From Archilochus colubris (taxonomy: Eukaryota; Chordata; Aves; Apodiformes; Trochilidae), in assembly GCA_023079485.1 (NCBI GenBank), contig CM041084.1, positions 120,264,467 through 120,328,466 on the forward strand: a stretch of DNA of 64,000 bases, in the 5' to 3' direction. Every line of letters begins with the position of its first letter. Positions within the stretch are counted from its first letter, which is position 1. A model generated the notes under the pieces. The model was not told the origin of the DNA, did no database searches, and worked only from the letters and a program-made list of their open reading frames with translations. Below, piece after piece: positions 49,901 through 61,948 of this stretch. A program made the position numbers and the translations under genes.

Positions 49901-52900
49901 CAGTATTTATGTGGTTGATACTGAAGGGGTGAGTGGAAGCCCTGTCAGAAAACTGCTAAAACAACTTCTTCCACAGCACTGACTGCATAAAAACCCTTTT
50001 CAGTGTTGCATCATAGGAGGGACACAGGGGTACATGTGCAGTGGTACAGTTCCAGAAGACAGCATGCATTATGATTTACTACAAGCCCAAACTTTACTAA
50101 GTTGTCCATACTATCTATGCACATACTATACTAACATCTATACTACTTGTCATACCAAACGATTTCAAATATTTTTAAAATGTCTGTGCACAATTTTTAT
50201 CAAGAAATTATGAATATTTTCATCGAGATTGCATTTTTGTTGTTGCATGACAAAAATGTAGGAGGGCCATGAGACTGCAACCCTATTTCATGGCAAGGGT
50301 TTGATTTAGCAGAGCATGTAAGCCAGTGAGGTTTTTTCAGCCACTTAAAACTTAGAATTACTTTCTCTAAGGCTAGATGAATAGGAAAACATTCTGTTTA
50401 CTTCAACAATATTGATGAAAACATACAAAATTAGCATTTGCTTTCATCACTGCCATAATTTAATAATCTAAAAACCTAAATTCTTTAACAAAACTGTTGT
50501 AAAAAAAGATGCTGGTTCTAATAAACTCTATGAATAAATTAAATTGATTTTCATTTTCTTTCACCGATCACCACAAACAGGAAGGTAAAGCTCCTTAGTA
50601 TGGAAAATCCAGAACCCAAGCTTGAATTTTCTAGACTTTCTAACAAGACTGCAGTTTTCCCTATCAGCTCTAACCAGTTCAGTGCACTGCCATGTCAGCA
50701 GCTGCTACTGAACAGCCTCTAAACATCACCATTACAGTGGCTCCTAATCTTGACATATTTGTTTCCAGTTCCTTGTACAATCTCAACAAGTGACCCAGGC
50801 AACTCTCAGGGGCCCAGCTGACTTCATGAAAACTATCTACACAATGTCATCTTTTTACTGAAACCATCCTTATTTCCTCTTGATGATTTGGCCTTAAAAC
50901 TAATCTCGCTTCCTGTAAACCTTGTACTGGCAACAAACAAACAAAAATAGCAAATAATACAATGTATTAGGTTTGATTTCCAGCTGCTGAAATTTTATCT
51001 CTTTCACCCTGATCTGTGAGGAAACCTAAGAGGTATTGCTATATCTGAAATTGCACTTTAATGCAAGTGTTTTAGATGCAGACTTGTAAGGGAAGTAAAT
51101 TCATGACTGGATTCTAAACTGCCATAGGCTTTGTGTTTTCCTTGTCACATTTGAAAAACAGGTTATAAATTGCATGAGTAAAAAGTAGGTAAAAGATTTG
51201 TAGTCTGATATTGTTTATGCTAGTCTGTTTATGTTCCCTTTGGACAAGCACGAAAAAGGGAAGAACAGGGCCCTCAGCTAAAAGTGGTATTCACTCTCTG
51301 CCCTGCCAATTTATTCTCATTATAGAAATCCTCTGAGAAGGAAATATTATGTGCCATATAAAGGAATATGGAGAGAGAGCATGTTATATAAAGAAATGAG
51401 TGTCAGAATCATCTTAACTGTCCTCTGGTTTACTATAGAAGCTGGCTCCATGTCCCTGCTGCTGATATATGTTTTCTATGTATGTTATTATCAGTCCAGA
51501 GAAAGATAATGCTGAGTACTTGAATGTACCAAAATTACTGTCCGAGAACTTCACATAGATTTTGCTGCTATTTGTTTTTATTCTGAATTTCCTGTTCAAT
51601 TTAGTGCTTTGGCATCTTACTACATTGAACCCTGGGGTGCCTCCAGGCTATATCCTTAGCCCATCCTGCACAAGAAATTAAATGAAATGAAGAAAATGAT
51701 TTCTCTCAGCGAGCTTGTGCTATCTGGGAAATGGGATTTCCACCACCCTGCTGGTATGAAAGATGAAAACAAAAGGTTGACCAATATGAAAGCTAAAGCT
51801 TGAATATATTTTCAGCTCAAGTCTTTTTGTGGAACAAAATGTTCTTTTAGAATTTCTTCTACATATTGACTTATCTGAGTAAACAGCCCTTAGTTAATAA
51901 TGCAGAACACATGGCCCTGTTTTGATAAGCACATCCTCAGGGATTTGTGCCATTCAAACTGAACAGAACTACTAGTCATAAATTTTTTGTAACAAAACCT
52001 GGGCACCTCATGTTAATTAATGGTCAACGAAGACTTTTCCTAAGTCCTCTGCTGATCACAACTGAAATGAAGTGTGGAGTAAAGTGATTTTTAAGGAATA
52101 TATGAAGCTTGCCCTATCGGATAATGTTTAAAGCTCTCATTTGGGTTTGAGGATAGAAATAAGAAAGCCACAAGAATGATGCTCTTGATCTCATTTGGGC
52201 AAAAGGACAGAGAGGACTGTGCATGTTTCTGTTTCTTACTCCTTAGCATCAGGATGCAGATCAGAGTCTTAACCTGGAGATGGGGTTTAAAGTTTCTTTG
52301 AACACAAAAGGAAATGGCAATTATGCAGCACTTCTTGGGCCTCCTAAAAAGTGGAGATAAAGGGTGTGGCTGTCACAAAATAGTCCAATACTATTTAAAG
52401 TGCAGGAGCATGAAAAAACTGGCAAAATGAGCTGTAGCTAGTTCAGCCTATTACAAGATTCTGCCTGAAATCATCTAAGATTTCACAGCTGATAAGCTAT
52501 GCACCTGAATCACTGCCACTGTGTCATTGCAAATTATTGCCTTAGAAATGTGATTAAAAGCTGTTTATTTTTTAAGTAAAAAAAAATTTCCCATTGCTAC
52601 TGCTGTAACAGAAGACTCCTAAAGAAAGCACGTTTGCTGTATTACAAACCATCAACAGACTCCTGCATGTTTTGATACTGTGTTTTATTTTTGTGAGCTT
52701 TTGTCTAAGTGACACTGAGCAAAATAGAAATACCAATCTCTCTAGCTTAACTCCTGGTTATGAGAATCATTCTTTTCTTTCTTTCTGATAAATAGGAAGC
52801 AAAAAAACATGAGCTGGTGATGAAATGGAATGAATAGTAGAAGGAAAGGTGTCAATTTAAAAATAAAAATAAAAGTGGGACCATGTGGAGAGTGGCAACA

Positions 52901-54636
52901 GCAATAATTATTTGTATAACAGAGCTTATCTATCTTGCTGTGCAGGAATATGAGGTTTCAGAATCTTTCTGTTAAAAGAGAAATACACCCGTAATTCTTG
53001 CTTTAACGGTCATCACTGCAAAAAACAGGAAAAATAGTCTAGTCCGTATATTGCCATTCATTTTTTTTCCAAACATTTTTGGCATTATTATTTATTTTCC
53101 ATTCTTCATAATTATTAATACCGTTTTTTACAGAAAAGAATCCATGGATATCAACTAAATTCTAACATAGTTGCTCAAGTTAATTTGGAAAAGCAAATTT
53201 CTAATTAACATCAGAAAAAATATCATAAGAATCTAACATTCAGATTTAAATTCCACAAATGCAATTCTAGATGATTTTCTGGGGGGAAAAAAATCTATTC
53301 ATAATCTGCAATCGCTATAACTGCACTGATTTAGAAGCAGTTTGGGAGTAAAACATATTAATTCTGTTGGGCAAAATAAATATATTCTTATCATTGTAAC
53401 ATTAGCAGAGCCAAAAAGTTGAAAATGACAGCAAGGACATTTCAGTTTAAGAATTCCGAGTTTCACGCTAACCCCCTAATTCTTGTTTCACAGCAGTTTT
53501 AATAAACAGTTTTCTTCCTGATAGTGTGCTCTTCTATACCTACTGTGAGAGACAATAGACATTTGGGACTGAAATGAACACTAAGCTGCAGGTCAGCTTG
53601 TATATGCTGATTCTTAGGATTATAACAGAACTATTCCTGAATTTCAGATCGAAATACCCACTGAGATCTCATAAAGAACTATTTAAAGCCTCCACAATAA
53701 CTCTGCAACAAAAAGGTCAAATAAGAATTGCAAGCAGAGAAACTGCTGGAAATCTGCTACAAGACTGAAAGGAAGAAAGCTGAAACAAGCCAAAGACAAC
53801 AAGTGTGTTATCAACATCCCATATATTCTGAGAGATTTGGTAACAACTTTGAAGATCCTCTGGTTAGCATGTAAGTCTGTCCCTTAACATCTATAGATGT
53901 ATATGTTTATGTGATTCAAGGTTAGAGCAAGTATTCTGCAAAGAAAATAAATTAGCTGCTGCTTTTGGCAGACAAAATTATTACTAATTGATAATGTGTC
54001 ACATTTCATAGCCACTGCTCACAGGAGCACCTCAAAACCAGAAGACGTGGCCAAGCATCCACATAATTTTAGGAGGCTGACGGTCTCTTTTTGCTTACCT
54101 GTCTGCTAAGGTGTAATGCACTAAGCCATCCAACATTGTTTTGTCTCTTTATGCAGATTCTGAACTAGCTACCTGCTTCCTAAGAAGCTGCTATTTTCAT
54201 TCAATAGGAGGTGAGATGTGACACAGATTTACCGACATGCAAAGCTAAGCAATAAAGACTAAATGGTCTCTGTGAATTCTGTTTAAAGAGAAGAAAGGAA
54301 TTATTGTGAGGTATTAGAGAGAGATACGATGCCACAGTGCCAAGATGAGGAAGTCCTCACCTTTCAGAAGCCTGTAATGCAGTGGCAGATCAATTCCCTG
54401 CTTTCTTTATGAACAATGCAAGTTTTACTCTAGGAAAAAACTAAGACCTACCAAAGCCAGAAGAACTAGAAATCATACTTATTGAAGAAAAAGTTGCTAC
54501 AAAAGCAAAAAATTAATCCTGACTTCTGAGTGATTATTTTCATATTTAATAGCTAATGCTTGCATACAGACAATTTAGTTTTAGCTAAAGCCACATTGTA
54601 GAACTGGAATTTCTTTAGTAATTTTACTTCCTTAAC
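46944..54636. other. Gene-free unique AT-rich sequence
   Basis: No gene or transposon supported in 7.7 kb. It holds a poly-A run of 16 (48759-48774). A patch at about 49290-49480 has less simple sequence and a CTCF-like core (CCATTAGAGGGAGCA at 49292-49306), but this is only a motif-level impression. Confidence 0.65.
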
Positions 54637-55000
54637 TGTCATGACCTGCAAGGTGAGTGTGGTACTGTCACATCTCACAGAGTGAGCACAGCTCCCCAGA
54701 CGTGGAGGCCCAACCAAATATCACATCCCACAGACTGGGCATGGGTAAAGTTCCCCAGAGCTGGGGTTGTCCCAGGGAGATTTGGACTGGGCCCCCTTGC
54801 TTTCTAAACTCCTCCAGAGAGGAGCCTGGGTGTGGCTGAGCAGAGTCCTTCTCTTCTAATTAATCTGCTTTAACAACCTATTTGGTGAGATTAAGTTTGG
54901 GAATTCTCTGCATGGTACTCTTGGAGTAAGATTCTTACTCAGGAGGTTTGTATAAAAACACAACTTTAGTTAAAAGTGAGGAAGATTATAAAGCATGCGA

Positions 55001-55188
55001 GATTACAGGTAGCAGAATTAGAAATGATGGTACCTTCAAAGCAGTGGACTACAAATAGCAGAATTTAGCAAAATGGTACTTTTAAGGCAATGGATTACAA
55101 TTTTAACAAAACTTAAGGAAACTGTAAAAACAACAGGATACAAGTAACAAAACTTAACAAAGCAATGGGTAGTAAAACTTTAGCAAAG
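55001..55188 (+). repeat. Tandem array of ~45-bp units (about four, decaying)
   Basis: Units begin GATTACA or a variant: 55001-55046 (46 bp), 55047-55092 (46 bp), 55093-55136 (44 bp), 55137-55167 (31 bp), then a partial at 55168-55188. Units 1 and 2 agree at about 33 of 46 positions; later ones are shorter and more diverged. Shared blocks are the GAYTACA start, TAGCAGAATT or TAACAAAACTT, and the RGCARTG end. Confidence 0.8.
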
Positions 55189-55560
55189 TTGGAAACTACA
55201 TTACCCATATGTGCAGATATAAAGTTAGAGAAACAGAAAGAGAGAGATAATGAAGAGTTAGGAAAGATATCAGAACCACTGGATCCAGTGGTGATCTCTG
55301 TAGGAAGTTGTGTTCCTTGGATGGCAGGCATGCATCCAGCATTTCGAGTGTGCCTCTTTTACGCCACCTGACCCCACCATTTCGGGGGGGAGGGGGCTTT
55401 GGCATCTCTTGCAAAGCCAAGTTTTCACTTGGGCCTTTCCAGATGAGATAACAAAGCAATAACCCTTACTGCTGTGCATGCACCTGCTTCAATGGCTTTA
55501 CATGGGGCACACACAAGATGGCACTCTGGCTCTGCAGGGTACAGATTATTGAATAAGGAC

Positions 55561-55716
55561 AGTGCCCTGTCTATCAGGGTGGCCATCAAAGGGAGCTCCC
55601 CTTGCAAGGACAGCGTTCAGCTTATTTGGATAGCCACTAAAGGATGGGCTGCTCTTGCAAGAATAGGGTCCTGTGTATCAGGGTGGTTACCCAAATGAGG
55701 GTCTCTCCTTGGGAGA
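55561..55716 (+). repeat. Tandem array of ~52-bp units (three copies)
   Basis: Units at 55561-55611 (51 bp), 55612-55664 (53 bp) and 55665-55716 (52 bp). Shared blocks include the ATCAGGGTGG-like segment, a GCCA(T/C)(C/T)AAAGG-like segment and the CTTGCAAG(G/A)A end. A weak fourth unit may follow at 55717. The open frame through it shows the same repetition at the protein level (IRVAIKG... / IWIATKG... / VSGWLPK), a by-product of a unit length near 51. Confidence 0.75.
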
Positions 55717-55954
55717 TCAGAATCCAGATGGCTTATCGAGTGAGGCCTCCATCCAAGTGCAATGTCCATTTTGTCAAGGTGGCTGTTTTGAGACAAAATT
55801 CTTTTTGGGATTCTACATTAACTAACTCATTTAATGTGTGTTTTTCTGGCTTCCTCTTGTTCTGTCCAGAATATCTGTATGTGGAATATTAATATGCAAA
55901 ACTGAGCAAGCCTCCAACTTCACAAGGCCATGGGGAGACTCATAATTCATTACA

Positions 55955-58900
55955 TTTCTTGGAATAAGCAATAAAATAATCAAATTCATTTTGATTTAAT
56001 CCAAGACGCAGTGTGGAGTGTTACCAGTAGCTTTAGCAACTCACTAATTAGGGGATCAATCGTTTCTTTTTGATTTTCCATTAGGACAACATGCAAAAGA
56101 TTCAAGGAGGAGAAATTTTTTCATTTCATATAAAAGCTTAAGAAGCTAAGCTCCTTTCAAAAGCAATTACTACTAATGCAGTTTTACTAGAATCCAGTAG
56201 GCTATGCTCATGCTCTGATTTTCCAGCTTAGATGCACCTGGTCATCATTTGCTCTCCATGCAAACAGATGGGTTGCTTTGTTTCAGTGATTCAGTCAGTT
56301 CTATACAGTTTATGGTAACAATATGAAACATTTACTTCTTCCAGAGAACTAATCTCATAGCATTTATTTCTAACACAATTCCCAACATCCCTTTTCCTAG
56401 AGACAGTGACTGGGAATTACTGTGTCCTGACTATTATAATATAAGTAATTATTGCTGGGGTACTAAAAGCAAGCTCTCTACCCCACTTCTGATTGTCCGA
56501 ACAAGGGAATTCTCCTTGGTCAAGATAATTAAGCTGTCTGTCAGCCTTATCACCTTAGTGACAGCCTCTTCTCTGGTGTTTGTTAGGCTAGGGACGAATT
56601 TCAAAAAACAGGAACCTTGTGAGCAGGTGCAGAACACAATATATACCTCACTGTCATTTTCGGAACAAATCCTAATCAGATTTACTGTATGATCATCTGT
56701 ACATAGGATCATCCAGGAAAATTACACCAATTATTTCTGCATGCACATTTAAATTTTTTAAATATCATGGAGATGAATTCAAGTGTGAGGTAGCTAAAAG
56801 CTGGAGAGATCTAAGGATAGTTTATTCCTATGTGCATGCATCTGTGCAGTTTTAATTCTCTTTAATTGACTTTATATTGTCCAGCAGTTTACATTAACTT
56901 GCCTTGTTGTTTTCTTATTTTCCTTACTATCCCTACTGGGAAGAAATTCACTCATACCCATGAATGAGTCTGGAAACTCTTTTGGAAGTTTTTATTCTTC
57001 CACAACAGACTTTCAGTTTATAGGTATCCTAAAGGGGGAATCAATTTTTATCTCTTTCTCTGAAAGAACACTTGATTGAATGTCTACCTGTTGGTTTTAC
57101 TCCTTTCAAACATGGGAAAGAAGTACGGTACTTCATATTTGCAGAGTTTAGGGGAAAATGTAGGTAATAATATAAATATGGCTGTTTTCATGATTGGATA
57201 GAAGCACACATGGCTGGCTCAGGTCCAGCTTTTCATCTACCAAATACTGACAGATGGGGGGAGAATCAGTGTCACCTTGTCTGTAACATTCACCACCCAG
57301 ACAGGTCCCAGCCCTCCTGTATGTAATCATTTGGGCATTAGGGCATTTAGGCATAGGTGAAAGCCTATTTTGGGACGTGTACTGTGAAGGATTCAAATAG
57401 CATTTCCTATCGCTTAATTACAAAGAAGGGAAAGGAAAGAAGTTCACAGCTCCTGATTTTCTGACAGCCCCATGTTGAGATAGACAGTGAAGAAGGTGAG
57501 GTTAAGAGAAAGCTGAGCTAGCACCAGGGGTGAGACCCATCTGCCACTGGTAAAGATTAAGCAGTAAATGGTTTTGTCCAGATTCAAAAGAACTGTCAGG
57601 CAAAAGAGGTCACCCTTCAACCATCTCCTGACAGGGCAGCAAATCTGGGCTCTGCAACAGGGCAAATCAGCAGCGTATGCTTTTTCACACAGGGAGACAA
57701 CTGCATAGGGTCCCTTCAAGAACATGGGAAGCTATTTATATATTGCTGTTTGAAGAACAGAAAGGAGTTCTGCCAGCATGTGCAGCATTGCTTGCCACCA
57801 GTCTTAGGCTAAGCTAACCTGTGTTTATTTCTCAGAGGAGACAGATCTTTGACACTGGGGGAATTCCAACCTGTCTCACTCCAGGGAGCCAAGAGTCCAA
57901 AAACATTACATCATCTCCCTGGGTTGCCATCTGTTATAAGCACAGCATTGCCTTTGTGATGTATCTGGATGCAGATTTATATTTAATGCATAATTTAAGG
58001 GCAAGAACAAGGCTGAGCAAATAAAGAATGCACAGTGAACTGAAGCATTCACAGCTGAGCAAGTAACTCCTTGAAAAGCCTTCTGTATAAGCCAGCAACA
58101 CGGCTCTATCAGTTCCTTTCCAGGCAATACTATCTAGCAACTTGGTAAAAGGTTTCAATAATAGAGCACTGGCAGAGCATATTGACTGTTTGTCATTGCA
58201 CCAAGATGACTTCACAAAAATCTCTGCTCATAGCAGAACAAGCCACAAAACACTAAGGAAATCAATAGGTCAGTTAGACACCTTTAGAACCAGATGTATT
58301 ATGAGTCACACTGAACTGATAATTATTAACCCTGCTAAATTAAAAACTCACCTGAGTTCAGCACTTTTGGTTCACCAAGGGAGGTAAAAGTAACCCGAGG
58401 AAATAAGTTTATAGCAATTTAAGGATTTGCAGTTGTCCTGCTCATCTGAAGCAGATATTTCTGAAAACTAGGCAGAGGAAAAATAGCTATCTAGACATTA
58501 TTGGGAGGTCATTTATCATGAAAGTTGCAAAAAAAGAACCTTACAATATCCTATTCTTTTTAAATTATATTAGGTGCCCTAGATATTTTGGAACCAGTGA
58601 AACCTAAAGGACTGATAGTTAAATATGGCTACTCTATGAGACACAAAAGAGAAGATGTCAACATCAAAAATCTTACAAATCTAAAATTCACTGCTCCCTG
58701 CCAGGTTTAAGGAGGTGAAGGGTAGATGTGAGTTCCAAAGTGATGGACTGAGAATGCCAAGGTGTCAATAAAATTCTCTTATGTAGAAAGCTACAAACTT
58801 TTTCCTCTCATTCCATTTGACATATCAGTGTAAACTTCTTTGGGGAACCTGTCATACACGAGAGAAATGCTAAGGATACATAGTGACATTCAGCTCTACA

Positions 58901-59444
58901 TCAATTTCTCATTCAGTAAGATAACTTTCTACCTAATGCCATCCAATTAAAGAAACTGCAATAAACTACCCCTCTCCAGCTCTCCAGGAGCCTAAGAGGG
59001 ATTAGTGATATGACTAGGAACAGCTGGCTGAAATGAACTTGGGCACAATAAAAGTAATATTGATAGGTAGTGGAAAACATTTTGGATGAGTAACCAACAC
59101 TGTAATAAAATTTTTGCTTGAGGGACAGCTGCTCTCATTTCTCATGTCTTAAGATGGCAAGCAGCCTCAGCATCTTTCTGCATTTCTCATTACACAATAA
59201 GACAAAAATCACCAAAAAACATCTTTCATTTATGGCCAGCCATGAGATTGGAGCTTCTCCTGGCAGACTCTGACCTGGCCATAGTTATTAAAGCTTCTGT
59301 GCCTTGGTTTGCAATGAACAGAACTTGAATGCACTGCAATGAAATGAATGTGATGGGCTTCAGACAGTAGTATTATCCATAAGCACAGCTCTATATCACA
59401 AGGATTCACAGACTTAAGACCATTCAATGGCTTTTTTGTTTCAA
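55955..59444. other. Gene-free unique sequence
   Basis: No gene, recognised transposon or notable repeat supported. A small imperfect repeat, GGGCATTAGGGCATTTAGGC, lies near 57332-57351. Confidence 0.65.
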
Positions 59445-60130
59445 TAAACTGTCCAAGTGCTTTTTCAACTCATCTCAGACTCCAGCATACATAATACCTT
59501 ATGGCAAGACGTTCCACAGCTTAAACAAGCTTTATCTGAAGAGGTCTTATTTTTTTGCTTACTTTAAACCTGTCTTGTACTGTTTCTTTTTATGTTCCTA
59601 TTTTTTGCACTGTAAGACAGTGGTCTGTTATTCTCTTTTCACCTTTCCAAAGCTATTCATGATTTTACAGAGCTTATATCAGATCTTCCCCATGTCTGAA
59701 AAGGTGAAGTATGCTTGTTGACCCTTTTTATTGAAAACATTACATAATTTTGATCATTCTTGTTGCCTTTTTCCTGTGCCTGTTCCAGTTCTACGTACTT
59801 CTTGCAATGGGATGACTGGAATTATACCTTTTATTCAAGATGTGAGCTCCCCATGGATTTCCACAGTGTTTCAATAATGCTCTCTGTTTTATTCTCTATT
59901 TCTTCTTTAATAATTTTCAACACTCAATTTGCTTCTTCACAGCTTCTGAGCACTGAACTGATGTTTTCTTAGAAATATCTATCATGACCACAAGGTCTCT
60001 TTCCTAAATGGCAATGATCAGGGCAGAGCACATCAAAGGGATTTTTTATTTCAGTGAAGTGAAGTTTTTATTTCATTGCTTTACACTTTGGGAACAGCTG
60101 GACTGGTGACATTAAATTTTAGATTCCATT
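59445..60130 (-). mobile_element. Ancient CR1-type LINE, 3' part (about 690 bp)
   Basis: On the plus strand, a chain of blocks matches the reverse complement of an old sauropsid CR1 lineage known from turtles, crocodiles and birds. In order: GGCAAGACGTTCCACAGCTTAA; a GCTTACTTTAAACCTG block; ATTCATGATTTTACAGAGC followed by TATATCAGATCTTCCCC; GATCATTCTTGTTGCC; CCTGTTCCAGTTCTACGTAC; GCAATGGGATGACTGGAATT; TTCAAGATGTGAGCTCCCCATGG; GTTTTATTCTCTATTTC; ACTGATGTTTTCTTAGA; and CATGACCACAAGGTCTCTTTCC. Many indels and substitutions show great age. The stretch beyond about 60010 is a weaker continuation. Identification is by remembered consensus, and the subfamily is not assigned. Confidence 0.85.
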
Positions 60131-61259
60131 TTTAAGTGAAGATATCTCTGGGTTTCATTTAGTAGAAATAACTAAGATTTCCAATCCTCTTCAAAAAAAA
60201 AAAAAAAAATTCAACAGTCATCCATGGTCTTAAGTAAAATAATGAAAGAATGCAAGAGCTGTAAAATAGTAGCTTTATTTCAGAACAGTAGACACTAAGA
60301 CAGTAGGTTTCCAACCTCCCACAGAGACAATCTAATTCTAAAGGTTGGGTGGGTCATAACAGTTATCCAGCCTTTCCATGTCAGCTTGCTGTTCATAGTG
60401 AAGTCTACATCACAAAAAAAGTAGAAAAAGAAACTGAATTTTACTAGGTTAAGTCTTAGCACCTACAAGCTGCTCTTTAGAAGTAAACCACCACCTTGAC
60501 TTGCCCAGTCTCTAAACAAAACTTATGACTTTGGCACAATAACACTCTTAAAGGAAGAGAAACTATCTCATTAACTCTCTGAGGTTTTGCTTCTACTTTC
60601 ATCACTCTAGTCAGAGAAAGTGTCATTAATCAGCTTTCTATTAATATAGGTGGCTGTATCTTGGCAGCAACACTGAAATGACTGAGGGCTTAAAATTTAG
60701 AAATACCCACGCCACTATATTGAATGGTGATTTATCATTACTGAAAGGAGATGTTAATTAGAGAAGAACTATAGGCTTCACAATATAATCATATTTTAAT
60801 GGGATTTTAAGTCCTACTAAAAATATTTCCAAAAAATGCTTGGTGACAGTCTGACATAATTAAACTGATGCCTCAGTTTTTCACACTTTGAAGGGTAGTC
60901 AGTTACAAGCAATGTTTCAAAACCAAATTTCATTTTATAACACTCTGTACAGTAATTATGGATGAATAATGGAAATCAATATAAAGGCAGGAACAGAAGC
61001 TGTAGAAAATGATTCAGGTTAAATCATTCATTAATGTAATCTTTATTAGTGCAATGTAGAATGCAAAAATGAGCAACAGTTAAGATTTCTTTTGCTCATA
61101 TTCTCTTAAAAGAAAACCTTTAATGAAGCTGCAACAAGGAATGCATTTTCATAACTGTGACCTGAGAGACTCTATTCCTTTAAATACAAATCAATTTCAA
61201 AACCCAAGCCTGCTCAGAAGGATTAATAGAGCACTTCTAATAAATCATCCATCCCTTCC

Positions 61260-61293
61260 TGTCATGCATGAAATCATTGTAACATGCATGACA
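61260..61293. repeat. Perfect 11-bp inverted repeat, 12-nt loop
   Basis: TGTCATGCATG (61260-61270) and CATGCATGACA (61283-61293) are exact reverse complements. Each arm also contains the palindrome CATGCATG, so the two arms can be read as direct repeats of CATGCATG as well. Confidence 0.85.
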
Positions 61294-61571
61294 AAAGATA
61301 ACAGATTATTACACCAAATCAAAAAAGAATAACGTATGCCTGTATTTCTCAGGAAATATGTTCAAGTTGCCTTGCCATGTCTGTTAACTCTTCTGCTTCA
61401 TGCATGCTGCTGAAAGGGTAATGGAAAAAATACAGTTTGAGTGAAAGTCTGAGTAATGTTTACATGGCATTTGCTCTGACATCATATCTGACATACAGAA
61501 AATGCCATGGCTGGCAAGTTGTTTGACTACCAAATTCTGAAAATTAAAAAGGTAGGAAGTGGAAGAAGGAC

Positions 61572-61597
61572 AATAAATAAATAAATAAATAAATAAA
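61572..61597. repeat. (AATA)n microsatellite
   Basis: About 6.5 units of AATA, followed by A/C-rich sequence up to about 61640. Confidence 0.95.
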
Positions 61598-61729
61598 CCA
61601 AGCAATCAAACAAAATCAACCCCCAACAACCCAATCTGGTTCAAAAGCACCAGAAAGAGTAAAGGACACATTTTAAAGTATCTTTTGCTAATTACTTATG
61701 CATCACTGCGTCACTTTCTGATTGCTATC

Positions 61730-61758
61730 AGTGGCGCTACGGTGACACCTAGTGGTGC
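61730..61758. promoter_or_regulatory. Paired CTCF-like cores (tentative)
   Basis: AGTGGCGCT (61730-61738) and AGTGGTGCT (61751-61759) are near-identical 9-mers spaced 21 bp apart. On the minus strand, 61741-61757 reads CACCACTAGGTGTCACC, close to the CTCF core CCASYAGRKGGC with one core mismatch. An E-box CACGTG follows at 61795-61800. Motif resemblance only; occupancy cannot be inferred. Confidence 0.25.
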
Positions 61759-61899
61759 TGTTTGGGCTATAATGGTACCTTTGGGGTGGACTGCCACGTG
61801 TTGGTAATGACCCCCAAAAGGCTACAGCTATACAGCTTTGAGAAAGCTTCTTCAACAGCTTCATGAAATACTTTTGAGATGGATGTGCCCTCTGCTATC

Positions 61900-61948
61900 C
61901 ATGGATGACACCATGGTGTGACTGCCATCTCCGTGGTGTCATCTCATG
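61900..61948. repeat. Imperfect hairpin, 12 of 13 paired
   Basis: GATGACACCATGG (61904-61916) and CCGTGGTGTCATC (61931-61943) are complementary except for one T-G position. CATG / CATG outside can extend the stem across a 1-base bulge. The loop is TGTGACTGCCATCT. Confidence 0.75.

Larger units (their letters stand above)
54637..55954. mobile_element. LTR-like element with two internal tandem arrays (unclassified)
   Basis: A 1.3-kb block of clearly different composition from its flanks. It is GC-richer at both ends (54637-54850 and 55310-55780) and A-rich in the middle. It starts TGTCATGA and ends TCATTACA, which are inverted repeats of each other at 7 of 8 positions and have the TG...CA form of an LTR. 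On the minus strand it would end ...GGTCATGACA, like the TGACA end of the LTR at 17.7-18.3 kb. Inside are an array of ~45-bp units (55001-55188) and one of ~52-bp units (55561-55716). A TATAAAA lies near 54951. No retroviral gene and no target-site duplication were seen (TTAAC on the left, TTTCT on the right), so the exact ends and the strand are uncertain. The open frames across it are accidental. Confidence 0.6.

Noticed and set aside
55113..55698. Cluster of overlapping open frames on both strands
   Set aside because: They fall in the LTR-like element; the repeated peptide pattern is due to its 51-53 bp tandem units.
61572..61597. CRISPR-like or other spaced repeat array
   Set aside because: It is a plain tetranucleotide microsatellite with no spacers. 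No CRISPR array exists in the window.
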